Assembly: GCA_051647125.1 (NCBI GenBank)
Contig: JBOFDP010000047.1
Location: 1-6,908, forward strand
Direction of reading: 5' to 3'
Length of the DNA stretch: 6,908 nucleotides
Source: JBOFDP01 sp051647125
GTDB lineage: Bacteria > Bacteroidota > Bacteroidia > Chitinophagales > Chitinophagaceae
In this document: positions 1 to 6,777 of the stretch, one piece after another
Layout: every line of letters starts with the position of its first letter
Numbering within the stretch: the first letter of the stretch is position 1
Program-made: the position numbers and the translations under genes
Notes under the pieces: generated by a model
Told to the model about the DNA's origin: nothing
The model's input: only the letters and a program-made list of their open reading frames with translations
Database searches by the model: none

Positions 1-2
1 AA

Positions 3-152
3 GAATGTGCTAGTGACAATGGGACAGAGTTAAATGAAATTCTTCCAAAAATGAGCCCTCTTAATCCTACGTATCTAATAAAAAAACAGACAGTGTTTCA
101 GAAAATATCTGCTTTTGTAGATAAATTCAAAGGAATTGGAGGAGAGCTTTAG
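3..152 (+). CDS. 3' end of an unidentified gene (5' part outside window)
   Basis: A reading frame is open from the left edge for 49 codons and ends at a TAG at 150-152. The other two forward frames close within a few codons, and no reverse frame is open across the whole stretch. In DNA this AT-rich, such a run is unlikely but not impossible by chance. The visible tail is hydrophilic, with a Lys- and Phe-rich stretch (KKQTVFQKISAFVDKFKG) and the ending GIGGEL. It looks like a soluble protein ending in an amphipathic helix. I do not recognise the family and assign no function. The gene faces the restriction-modification gene tail to tail, with 131 bp between the two stop codons and no clear terminator there. 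It could belong to the same acquired segment or to the older chromosome on its far side. Confidence 0.5.
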   Translation, partial: ECASDNGTELNEILPKMSPLNPTYLIKKQTVFQKISAFVDKFKGIGGEL

Positions 153-283
153 GTAAGTTCGCACTATAAAAATTGAAATTGCCAACGTAATTAAATTTTT
201 TTACAGGTTGTTTCTCTTCTGGCTAATATAATATTTTATTTTCATATTCAATTCCAGAGGTTCTCGTGTCAAGCACACCATGA

Positions 284-3200
284 CTATTTTGTCCCTTCCA
301 CTACCTTTATTTCCTCCTCTCTCAAATTATATAACCCATAGACGAGTTGGTCTATTTGCTGCTCTAATGCGGTGGTATCAGAAGTAGGGTTTTTCTTTTT
401 AGTAGCCAATATTTGGTCTACCAACTTTATAATAAAAGCTTGCTCTTTCGCTGTGGCTTTGGGGATTGGGATTTTTTTCAAATAAGGAATATCAAAACGC
501 ATATAGCCACCCGATAGATGGGTATTTTCAAAATAATTGGCATACCAAAAATTAACCAAACGAGAATTTAATAAACCTACAACAAACAGCATATTGAATG
601 CTTTATCAATATCAAAAAGTACAGTTGATTTCCCTACAAAATGTTTTTCAGTATCTATTGCTGCCTGTAAAGTTAGCGTCATTCTGGCAATAACAATTTT
701 TGGAGAGATACTAAATTTTTCTATCACATTAGTAGAAAAAATTTCATGCGGTATATATTCTCCTGTCCAAACAATTTGATATTTTTTTATATCTCTGGTT
801 TGAACGATTGGTTCATAATTTTTCTGTTCTTGTTTCTTTAATAAATCATATTGTTCTTGTTTAATTTTTTTCTTACCATAACCACTTTGAGATGTTCCCC
901 AAATCATATTACAAAAAGAACCTAATTTCTGTTTATCTTTTTCTATTTTTTGGATAATCACTTGGTGAATATTGGCAATAATTAAGTATTTTCCATTAGC
1001 AATAATATCATTTTTACGAACTGTCAAAGTAACTTTCCCAATATCTTTAATATCATAGCATTTGCTAATTCTAACTGGATAGTTACCGTCTTTTTCTTTT
1101 TTAAAACTCCATACAATCGTATAAGTTGCAGCTTTATCAAAAACTTTGATATTTGACAAATCATCAATATAGCGAATAATTGTATTTTCAATTAAAAACT
1201 TTCTTATACCATATCCTGCATCTATGGATAAAAAATGATTGGGGTTAATAAAACAAAAATAGCCTTTCTCTTTTAGCAGGTAATAGCCTTTCTCTATAAA
1301 AAACTGATATAAATTAGGACGAGGAGAATTTTCTAATGTTTTAAAATGTTTCATGTTTACTACCTGCCTTTTTTCTATTTCTCTATAATCTATATACGGG
1401 GGATTACCGATAACTACATCAAATCCTGTAAAGTTGCCTTGCTCATCAAGTACTTCGGGAAATTCAAATCGCCATTCAAAAGCGTTTTTATAGATTTCGC
1501 CTGTCTCTATGGTGGTGATTTGTTGTTCTAATAGGTTTATATTATCAGATATTTTTTGCACCTGTTTTTCATAGTCGGCTTGTTCTTTTTTTGAGCGTTG
1601 ATAAAGCTGTGTTTGTTGGGTGAGGGAAAAGAGCTTTCCTTGCAGGTTTTTGAGTGTTACTTTTAGAGGGTGCTTGGTATGTAGTGCAGTAGAAAAATCG
1701 GCTTTTATATGGTCAATCATTTGTAGGAGTTCCTTTTTCTCCTGCTTGTGGGTAGTATTTTTATAGTTATCTACAACAGCTTGATAGGTTTGTATATTCC
1801 ACTTGACATTTTTGAGTAGATCGGATATATCAGTATCCATAGTAAACCTGCTGATGAGGCTATTACCACATTTTATATTGATGTCTATATTGGGAAGAGT
1901 TTCCAGTTCGCCATCAGTTTTGTAGTAGGCATTTTTGAGTAGCTCTATCCAAAGCCTAAGCCTACAAATTTTTACGGAGTTTGGATTAATGTCCACACCA
2001 AATAGGCAGTTTTCTATGAGTTGTTGTTTTTCCTTGAAAAGGGTTTTTTGTATACGATTGCTATTAGAGTCTTTGGGGTGATATTGAAAAAGAGTATCAT
2101 CATAGTCTGTGGTGATGAGCTCGTCGTTTTGTATGCGTATATTTTCTTTAATTCTTTTTCCTGCTTCATCTACCAATATTTGGAGTTCGCTTTTGATAGC
2201 GATGAGCTGGTTGAGAGCCGATACGAGGAAATGCCCAGAGCCCACAGCGGGGTCGCATATTTTGATACTATTGACAATATCGTTAGCCTCTTTGATATCC
2301 AGATTTTTATTAAACAATTCATTTAGACTTGTACATTGCCAACCTTTAGCATCATTAAATTTTTGTATCACTGCCTGTGTAATGGTTTCCTTACACATAT
2401 ACATGGTAATAGCTCCGGGCGTAAAAAACGAGCCGTCTTTATATCCGTTTATTTTTTCAAATACCAATCCCAATACAGAGGCATTGATAAGTGTTTTTCT
2501 ATTATCTTGAATAGTAGCAGTACCCTCACTGCTAAAATTATAAGCCTCTAAAAAAAGAAATAGATATTCCAAAATAGGAATATTTTCTCTTTGGCGAGGT
2601 TTGCCTTGTGGATCTTTGAGTACAGTTTTTTCAAATACAGAAAGCTCACTATTAGTATTCAAGTTTTTAATATATAAATTGTGTTCTCTTTCCAATTCTG
2701 TAGCATCAAAAAGGGAGCTATTGAGATAAGGAATATTTTTCCAGCATGTGGTTTCGGGCTTTCTATCTTTGGTAGGTATGGCTAATACTTTGAAGAAAAA
2801 ATCATCAAGCGCATGAAAGTCTCTAATCTTCTCTTTTTTCAAAAATGAGTAAGTCTGCGTGCCTTTATGATAAGCCAAGAGTTGCCCTTCTAGAAGTTTT
2901 ATAAACAAGATTCTATTTATCCAAGTAATACAAAGTTCCATAGCCGTTTCAAACTGTATAGTCTCATCAGTTATAGTATCGGGCAGTGCATCGATGGTTT
3001 GCTCTATGAGGCTGGCTGAGTTTTTATGTTTATCATCGTACCTATAAATAATATCCTTACCTCCTTGAGGCAGTTCTTGCAATCCGATGATATACAGGAG
3101 TTCGTTATAAAAATTTTTATCTAACGAGTTGCTATCATTCAGAAAAGGTCGTTTGAGCAAATGCTCCGGCGAAAGCAATTTATATAAGGCTATCCATTCC

Positions 3201-3835
3201 TCATCGGATGTATTATTATCGTATTGGGAGATCTTAAAATAGGTATATTCTAGCTGAGTTTTTACGTTTTCTATATACGGTTTGGCTATATTAGTGTAAA
3301 AGAAATCTGTTTTAGTACTACTAAGTGTTTTTCCCTTAAAATTTTCAAAATTTCGTAGTAATTCATTATTTTGAGCAAAATGCTTTTCAAAATCTTGAGC
3401 ATCAAATAAAAACCATTCATAGGCATTGGTAACAATGAGCTGTTTGAGTTGAATATTCTTTTTTGTAATGCGTTGGTTAAGATAATACCAAAGCAACTCT
3501 TGCAGTGCTTTTTGGTTGAGATTATCTTGAGCAATCATCTCTGTTTTATTGGTAGGTCGTTTGACTTCAATGATTACACCTATGGGGCTATGCTGTTCTT
3601 TTTCCAAATGAATAACAAGATCTATTTTATCAGAAGTATTGATAAAATGCTGTTTATACAAAGTAGACGATAGAAAATCTTTGAGCAAGTTTTTATTAAA
3701 TTCCTCTGATTGTTCTTGATTAATACTTTTATGTAGCAACAAAAATTCTTTTTTGAAACACTCTATATCTTCACGAATAACGGATTGCTTAAGAAATGCT
3801 TTATTAAGTGATTTTTTAGGTGTTGTTATAGGCAT
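284..3835 (-). CDS. Type IIG restriction-modification enzyme (fused nuclease, N6-adenine methyltransferase and target-recognition domain)
   Basis: A single-chain restriction enzyme of 1183 residues, a usual length for the Eco57I-like class. Residue numbers count from the ATG at 3835. The N-terminus carries a PD-(D/E)XK nuclease: D72 in KIDLVIHLE and E90-x-K92 in IIEVKR. A helical linker follows. The methyltransferase begins near FTP (471-473), with the AdoMet-binding motif DPAVGSGHF (528-536), the acidic GVDINP (613-618) and the catalytic NPPY (811-814) typical of N6-adenine methylation. The order AdoMet site, catalytic site, target-recognition domain is that of the gamma class. A Lys/Gln-rich, probably coiled-coil insert spans about 685-775. 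A TaqI-like recognition domain covers about 960-1125. The expected role is to methylate one DNA site and cut unmethylated foreign DNA, with no separate specificity subunit. A TTG at 3856 would add seven residues; I prefer the ATG because a likely -7 box ends nine bases upstream of the TTG. The gene is intact, with every key motif present. The target sequence cannot be read from the protein. Confidence 0.9.
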   Translation of the reverse strand: MPITTPKKSLNKAFLKQSVIREDIECFKKEFLLLHKSINQEQSEEFNKNLLKDFLSSTLYKQHFINTSDKIDLVIHLEKEQHSPIGVIIEVKRPTNKTEMIAQDNLNQKALQELLWYYLNQRITKKNIQLKQLIVTNAYEWFLFDAQDFEKHFAQNNELLRNFENFKGKTLSSTKTDFFYTNIAKPYIENVKTQLEYTYFKISQYDNNTSDEEWIALYKLLSPEHLLKRPFLNDSNSLDKNFYNELLYIIGLQELPQGGKDIIYRYDDKHKNSASLIEQTIDALPDTITDETIQFETAMELCITWINRILFIKLLEGQLLAYHKGTQTYSFLKKEKIRDFHALDDFFFKVLAIPTKDRKPETTCWKNIPYLNSSLFDATELEREHNLYIKNLNTNSELSVFEKTVLKDPQGKPRQRENIPILEYLFLFLEAYNFSSEGTATIQDNRKTLINASVLGLVFEKINGYKDGSFFTPGAITMYMCKETITQAVIQKFNDAKGWQCTSLNELFNKNLDIKEANDIVNSIKICDPAVGSGHFLVSALNQLIAIKSELQILVDEAGKRIKENIRIQNDELITTDYDDTLFQYHPKDSNSNRIQKTLFKEKQQLIENCLFGVDINPNSVKICRLRLWIELLKNAYYKTDGELETLPNIDINIKCGNSLISRFTMDTDISDLLKNVKWNIQTYQAVVDNYKNTTHKQEKKELLQMIDHIKADFSTALHTKHPLKVTLKNLQGKLFSLTQQTQLYQRSKKEQADYEKQVQKISDNINLLEQQITTIETGEIYKNAFEWRFEFPEVLDEQGNFTGFDVVIGNPPYIDYREIEKRQVVNMKHFKTLENSPRPNLYQFFIEKGYYLLKEKGYFCFINPNHFLSIDAGYGIRKFLIENTIIRYIDDLSNIKVFDKAATYTIVWSFKKEKDGNYPVRISKCYDIKDIGKVTLTVRKNDIIANGKYLIIANIHQVIIQKIEKDKQKLGSFCNMIWGTSQSGYGKKKIKQEQYDLLKKQEQKNYEPIVQTRDIKKYQIVWTGEYIPHEIFSTNVIEKFSISPKIVIARMTLTLQAAIDTEKHFVGKSTVLFDIDKAFNMLFVVGLLNSRLVNFWYANYFENTHLSGGYMRFDIPYLKKIPIPKATAKEQAFIIKLVDQILATKKKNPTSDTTALEQQIDQLVYGLYNLREEEIKVVEGTK

Positions 3836-3864
3836 AACAAGATATATTTTTGGCAAAACAAAGG

Positions 3865-3872
3865 CAAATATA
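3865..3872 (-). promoter_or_regulatory. Putative -7 box for the restriction-modification gene
   Basis: Read on the minus strand the bases are TATATTTG, an exact match to the Bacteroidota -7 consensus TAnnTTTG. Transcription would begin a few bases downstream, near 3858. That leaves a leader of roughly 23 bases to the ATG at 3835 and almost none to the TTG at 3856. I see no clear TTTG -33 element at the expected distance. In AT-rich DNA such a box can arise by chance, so the call rests on its position. Confidence 0.35.
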
Positions 3873-3933
3873 ATATTTTTTGTACTATTTTTATGAATAG
3901 GAGTATGATAGTAATGAGCTTTTATGAATCATA

Positions 3934-3963
3934 AAAAAAACCCAATTTTTTATGGGTTTTTTT
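3934..3963 (-). terminator. Intrinsic terminator after tRNA-Gln
   Basis: A perfect 11-bp inverted repeat: seven A plus CCCA at 3934-3944, and TGGG plus seven T at 3953-3963, enclosing an 8-base loop. On the minus strand the stem is followed by a T run, the arrangement of a rho-independent terminator. It starts five bases past the tRNA 3' end. It should stop tRNA transcription before the restriction-modification gene, so that gene needs its own promoter. The A and T arms make it formally bidirectional, but no rightward gene lies just before it. Confidence 0.75.
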
Positions 3964-3967
3964 ATTG

Positions 3968-4038
3968 TTGTCCAACCTGGATTCGAACCAAGACATACAG
4001 GACCAAAACCTGTTGTACTACCCTTATACTATTGGACA
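3968..4038 (-). tRNA. tRNA-Gln (anticodon TTG)
   Basis: On the minus strand a complete 71-base cloverleaf folds. The acceptor stem is TGTCCAA with TTGGACA, followed by discriminator A. The D stem is GTAT with GTAC, closing on a T-G pair, around a loop containing GGG. The anticodon stem is ACAGG with CCTGT around the loop TTTTGGT, giving anticodon TTG, which reads CAA and, by wobble, CAG. The variable loop is ATGT, and the T stem CTTGG with CCAGG encloses TTCGAAT. The 3' CCA is not encoded and must be added by nucleotidyltransferase. A terminator follows five bases downstream. Confidence 0.97.
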
Positions 4039-4048
4039 AGCACAATTG

Positions 4049-4056
4049 CAAAAATA
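4049..4056 (-). promoter_or_regulatory. Putative -7 box of the tRNA-Gln promoter
   Basis: The minus strand reads TATTTTTG, matching TAnnTTTG, and ends 10 bases before the mature tRNA 5' end. That fits a short precursor leader removed by RNase P. Directly upstream on the same strand is a run of twelve A (4060-4071), which could act as a curved or UP-like tract. No TTTG -33 element is visible. Confidence 0.45.
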
Positions 4057-4104
4057 GTATTTTTTTTTTTTCTAAAAAATATATTTTAAAAAATTATAAA
4101 AAAC

Positions 4105-4112
4105 TAATTTTG
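4105..4112 (+). promoter_or_regulatory. Putative -7 box of the mazG promoter
   Basis: The bases TAATTTTG match TAnnTTTG and end seven bases before the mazG ATG. A start of transcription a few bases downstream would give a leaderless or nearly leaderless mRNA. No -33 TTTG is seen at the right spacing, and the surrounding DNA is almost pure A and T, so chance occurrence is a real possibility. Confidence 0.3.
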
Positions 4113-4119
4113 GAAAATT

Positions 4120-4905
4120 ATGACAACAGACTATTCCCAAGAATTTGTAAGACTATACGATATACTTAAAGAGTTACGAAAAAAATGTCCTTGGGATAAA
4201 AAACAAACTATTTATTCTCTTTCTCAAAATACAATAGAAGAACTCTATGAACTCATAGATAGTATTCACAATCAAGACTGGCAAAGTATGAAGGAAGAAC
4301 TAGGAGATTTGATGCTTCATCTTCTTTTTTATAGCCTTATGGCAGAAGAGAATAAAGAATTTTCACTCTATGAAGCACTTCATGGTATTTGTGAAAAACT
4401 CATCTATAGGCATCCTCATATTTATAGTGATACAAAAGTAGATAATGAGGATGATGTTATGAAAAATTGGGAAAAACTAAAACTTAAAGAAGGAAAAAAA
4501 TCAGTGTTAGAAGGTGTTCCATTATCCTTACCTGCTATGGTAAAAGCTACACGTATGCAAGAAAAAGTATCTCGCATAGGGTTTGATTTTCCTACCATTG
4601 CAGAAGCATTTAAAAAAGTAAAAGAAGAAGAACAGGAACTACAGCAAGCTATTCTTGCCCAAGACAAAGAAAACATAGAGGAAGAACTTGGAGATTTACT
4701 ATTTACATGGATTAACTATGCTCGATTTTTAAAAGTAAATCCTGAAACAGCATTAGAAAAGACCAACCAAAAGTTTAAACGTCGTTTCCAGCGTATGGAA
4801 CAACTAGCAAAAGAAAAAAATGATGATACCCAAAACCTAAGTTTGGAGCAATGGGAAAAACTTTACCAAATAGCTTGGCAGGAAGATAAAAAAAACCTAT
4901 CTTAA
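4120..4905 (+). CDS. mazG: Nucleoside triphosphate pyrophosphohydrolase MazG
   Basis: MazG hydrolyses nucleoside triphosphates to the monophosphate and pyrophosphate in the cytoplasm. It clears abnormal nucleotides and, in E. coli, also affects stress signalling. The 261-residue product is close to the 263 residues of E. coli MazG and has the same two tandem MazG domains. The N-terminal domain has the hallmark CPWDKKQT (23-30), the metal-binding pair EExxE (E40, E41, E44) and EELGD (59-63), and RHPHIYSD (97-104). The C-terminal domain has KVKEEEQEL (166-174) and EEELGD (187-192). Both acidic metal sites appear complete, so both domains may be active or structurally sound. The ATG follows a likely -7 box by only seven bases, with no Shine-Dalgarno sequence. 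The gene diverges from tRNA-Gln, and its stop codon lies inside the 3' end of recO on the other strand. Confidence 0.95.
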   Translation: MTTDYSQEFVRLYDILKELRKKCPWDKKQTIYSLSQNTIEELYELIDSIHNQDWQSMKEELGDLMLHLLFYSLMAEENKEFSLYEALHGICEKLIYRHPHIYSDTKVDNEDDVMKNWEKLKLKEGKKSVLEGVPLSLPAMVKATRMQEKVSRIGFDFPTIAEAFKKVKEEEQELQQAILAQDKENIEEELGDLLFTWINYARFLKVNPETALEKTNQKFKRRFQRMEQLAKEKNDDTQNLSLEQWEKLYQIAWQEDKKNLS

Positions 4906-5640
4906 GATTTGTTGTAGAATAGGTAATGAATAAATCTTTCCAAAATCAGTTATATGAAATTGAAAAAAATGTTCCATCACTCCTATTAATTGAGTACGCA
5001 TTGAGTTATTGATATGGAGAGTTGCTAACTCTCCTATATTTTTTATCTGTATACATTGTGATAAATGATAAGCTAACTCTCCTTCTATATAGCTCACATT
5101 ATTAAAAGCTTCATGCGTAAAACACCCTTCTTGAATATTAAAAATTTGATTTTTTTCATTATAATTATTCAAAATTTTTAACCCTAAATAATACACTATT
5201 TGGCCCATAAAATAAATAGGGAAATTAGCTAATATTTTACTGTTTTTTGTAGCATCTAACAACATCAAATTTTCATACAAAAAATCATATAACTCAAAAT
5301 GAATATCTGGCTGTTTAAGTGTTTTCTGAAGTAGTTCTATACAAAATATAGCAATTGTATTTTTATAAATATCAAAAAATAAATGCTGGTATAAATAATC
5401 CCATTTAAATTCTTTTATACGATTAAGGTTTTTCAACCTATTATTATACACAACTAAATCCAAAATAGCAGCAGGCACAAAATAATTAGCTTTCCCATTA
5501 CTACTTTTTTGAGAGGAACGAACCCCACTTACAATATAAGATTGTGTACCCAACTGACGTGTGTATATAGTAACTACCAAACTGGTTTCACTATATTTCA
5601 CACTCCGCAATACAATACCTTTAGTAGATACTAATTGCAT
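4897..5640 (-). CDS. recO: DNA repair protein RecO
   Basis: RecO works with RecR, and in many species RecF, to load RecA on SSB-coated single-stranded DNA during gap repair and recombination. The 247-residue product has the usual length. It opens with the family's N-terminal pattern (TKGIVLRSVKYSETS, residues 6-20), leading into an OB fold of about 80 residues that contains VSGVRS (37-42). A helical domain follows and the end (LPILQQILR) is conserved. Its only cysteines are C100, C173 and C196, so there is no four-cysteine zinc site. Non-zinc RecO proteins are well known, so this is not a sign of decay. The start codon lies 6 bp after the uppP stop, which suggests translation from the same mRNA. 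The 3' end overlaps mazG by 9 bp, tail to tail. Confidence 0.92.
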   Translation of the reverse strand: MQLVSTKGIVLRSVKYSETSLVVTIYTRQLGTQSYIVSGVRSSQKSSNGKANYFVPAAILDLVVYNNRLKNLNRIKEFKWDYLYQHLFFDIYKNTIAIFCIELLQKTLKQPDIHFELYDFLYENLMLLDATKNSKILANFPIYFMGQIVYYLGLKILNNYNEKNQIFNIQEGCFTHEAFNNVSYIEGELAYHLSQCIQIKNIGELATLHINNSMRTQLIGVMEHFFQFHITDFGKIYSLPILQQILR

Positions 5641-5646
5641 AGCTTA

Positions 5647-6438
5647 TTATTTTAGAAAATAAAAATATACAAATACTAAAATACCCAATACAATACGATA
5701 ATATCCAAAAATTTTAAACCCATATTTTTGAACATAAGTAATAAAAAATTTGATGGCTAATAATGCTACTAAAAAAGCCACTAAATTACCTATTCCCAAA
5801 AGTACTAAATTATCTGGATTGGTAAGCATTTTAGGGTTGTTTTTCATAGCCTGCAAAAGCTTATATCCTGTGGCTGCACACATCGTAGGAACCGCTAAAA
5901 AGAAAGAAAATTCTACTGCTAAATGGCGAGTTAATTTTTGTTGCATTCCTCCAATAATACTAGCTGCACTACGGCTTACTCCCGGTATCATAGCTAAACA
6001 TTGCCACAAACCAATTATAAATCCTTGCTTATAGGTTAAATTTTCTTCTTGTGTTATAGTGGGGTTTAAAAATAATTTATCCATAAATAATAAAAATACA
6101 CCCCCAATGAAAAGCATAGTACCAATAACCAAAGGATGTTCTAATAAAATATCAATTTTTTTATCAAACAATGCTCCTAATATAAGTGCAGGAATAACTG
6201 CTACTATTAGTTTATAATAAAATTGTAGTTTGGTAGCTGTAAAAAACTTTTTATAATAATAATATATTACCGCCAAAATAGCTCCTAGCTGAATCACTAT
6301 TTCAAATAATTTTACAAAATCATCTTCCTGTATACCAAAGTACGAAGAGGCTAAAACCATGTGTCCTGTGGAAGATACAGGTAAAAATTCTGTAATCCCT
6401 TCAATAATAGCTAAAATAATAGCTTCAAAAATGCTCAT
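5647..6438 (-). CDS. uppP: Undecaprenyl-diphosphatase UppP (BacA family)
   Basis: UppP removes one phosphate from undecaprenyl diphosphate at the membrane. This regenerates the lipid carrier for peptidoglycan and other surface polymers, and overproduction of the family gives bacitracin resistance. The 263-residue product has the normal length and many hydrophobic membrane segments. Both signature regions are intact: EGITEFLPVSSTGH at 13-26 (with E17 and H26) and PGVSRSAAS at 152-160 (with R156). A third conserved stretch, FSFFLAVP, is at 177-184. The gene sits 56 bp after the DUF3098 gene and 6 bp before recO, all on the minus strand. I found no good promoter box in the 56-bp gap, so it is probably read from upstream with ftsX. 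Confidence 0.96.
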   Translation of the reverse strand: MSIFEAIILAIIEGITEFLPVSSTGHMVLASSYFGIQEDDFVKLFEIVIQLGAILAVIYYYYKKFFTATKLQFYYKLIVAVIPALILGALFDKKIDILLEHPLVIGTMLFIGGVFLLFMDKLFLNPTITQEENLTYKQGFIIGLWQCLAMIPGVSRSAASIIGGMQQKLTRHLAVEFSFFLAVPTMCAATGYKLLQAMKNNPKMLTNPDNLVLLGIGNLVAFLVALLAIKFFITYVQKYGFKIFGYYRIVLGILVFVYFYFLK

Positions 6439-6494
6439 TATGAAAAAGATAAAAGTAGAAAAAATTTGAAATTTCTCATTACTGAATATCCTAG

Positions 6495-6767
6495 CTAAGA
6501 GGGATTTTTAGGATTTTTTAGGATACCATAAATAGCCATAATAAAACCTATCATAATGCATAAAGGAGCTAAAGTAATACGCCTAAAACTAAAAATCTCA
6601 TTGTAGTTAAATTCATGAGGATTATCAGTACGTCCACCCATCATTAATAAACATCCCAAAATAACCAAGAATATACTAATTAACATCAATATATAGTTAG
6701 ATTTTCCAAATAGAGAATCCCACTTGCTGTTCTCTGTTATTATCTTAGATTCTTTTCTTTCTGCCAT
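6495..6767 (-). CDS. DUF3098 family two-helix membrane protein
   Basis: A 90-residue protein with a short charged N-terminus, a hydrophobic segment at about 25-45 (ILMLISIFLVILGCLLMMGG), a polar loop, and a second hydrophobic segment at about 66-83. The loop carries the conserved FNYNEIFSFRRITLAP (53-68), which places it in DUF3098, a family of unknown function. Its place between ftsX and uppP is what I remember as the normal one in Bacteroidota. It starts 10 bp after the ftsX stop, so translational coupling is likely. By context it may take part in FtsX-linked division or wall remodelling, but that is inference only. The last residues include a short NPKNP duplication from an A-rich DNA repeat. 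Confidence 0.85.
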   Translation of the reverse strand: MAERKESKIITENSKWDSLFGKSNYILMLISIFLVILGCLLMMGGRTDNPHEFNYNEIFSFRRITLAPLCIMIGFIMAIYGILKNPKNPS

Positions 6768-6777
6768 AAAATTTTTT

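Noticed and set aside
216..260. Inverted repeat CTTCTGG / CCAGAGG with an inner AATAT / ATATT pair, between the two convergent genes at the left
   Set aside because: Seven pairs including one wobble, a large loop and no T run after the stem on either strand. Too weak to call a terminator.
2021..2551. Three overlapping forward-strand open frames of 71-133 codons
   Set aside because: They lie wholly opposite the methyltransferase core, whose minus-strand frame carries DPAVGSGHF and runs unbroken. They are frame shadows.
284..3835. Possible BREX PglX methyltransferase
   Set aside because: The protein has its own N-terminal PD-(D/E)XK nuclease motifs and no other BREX genes are nearby, so a lone type IIG enzyme fits better.
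3924..4169. Forward open frame of 81 codons running over the terminator and tRNA into mazG
   Set aside because: It covers a terminator and a complete tRNA-Gln, and its product is an accident of those sequences.
5750..6034. Forward open frame of 94 codons opposite uppP
   Set aside because: It lies entirely inside uppP, whose signature motifs confirm the minus strand as coding.
6439..6494. Possible separate promoter for uppP in the 56-bp gap
   Set aside because: The best candidate (TACTTTTA on the minus strand) lacks the final G of TAnnTTTG and has no -33 partner.
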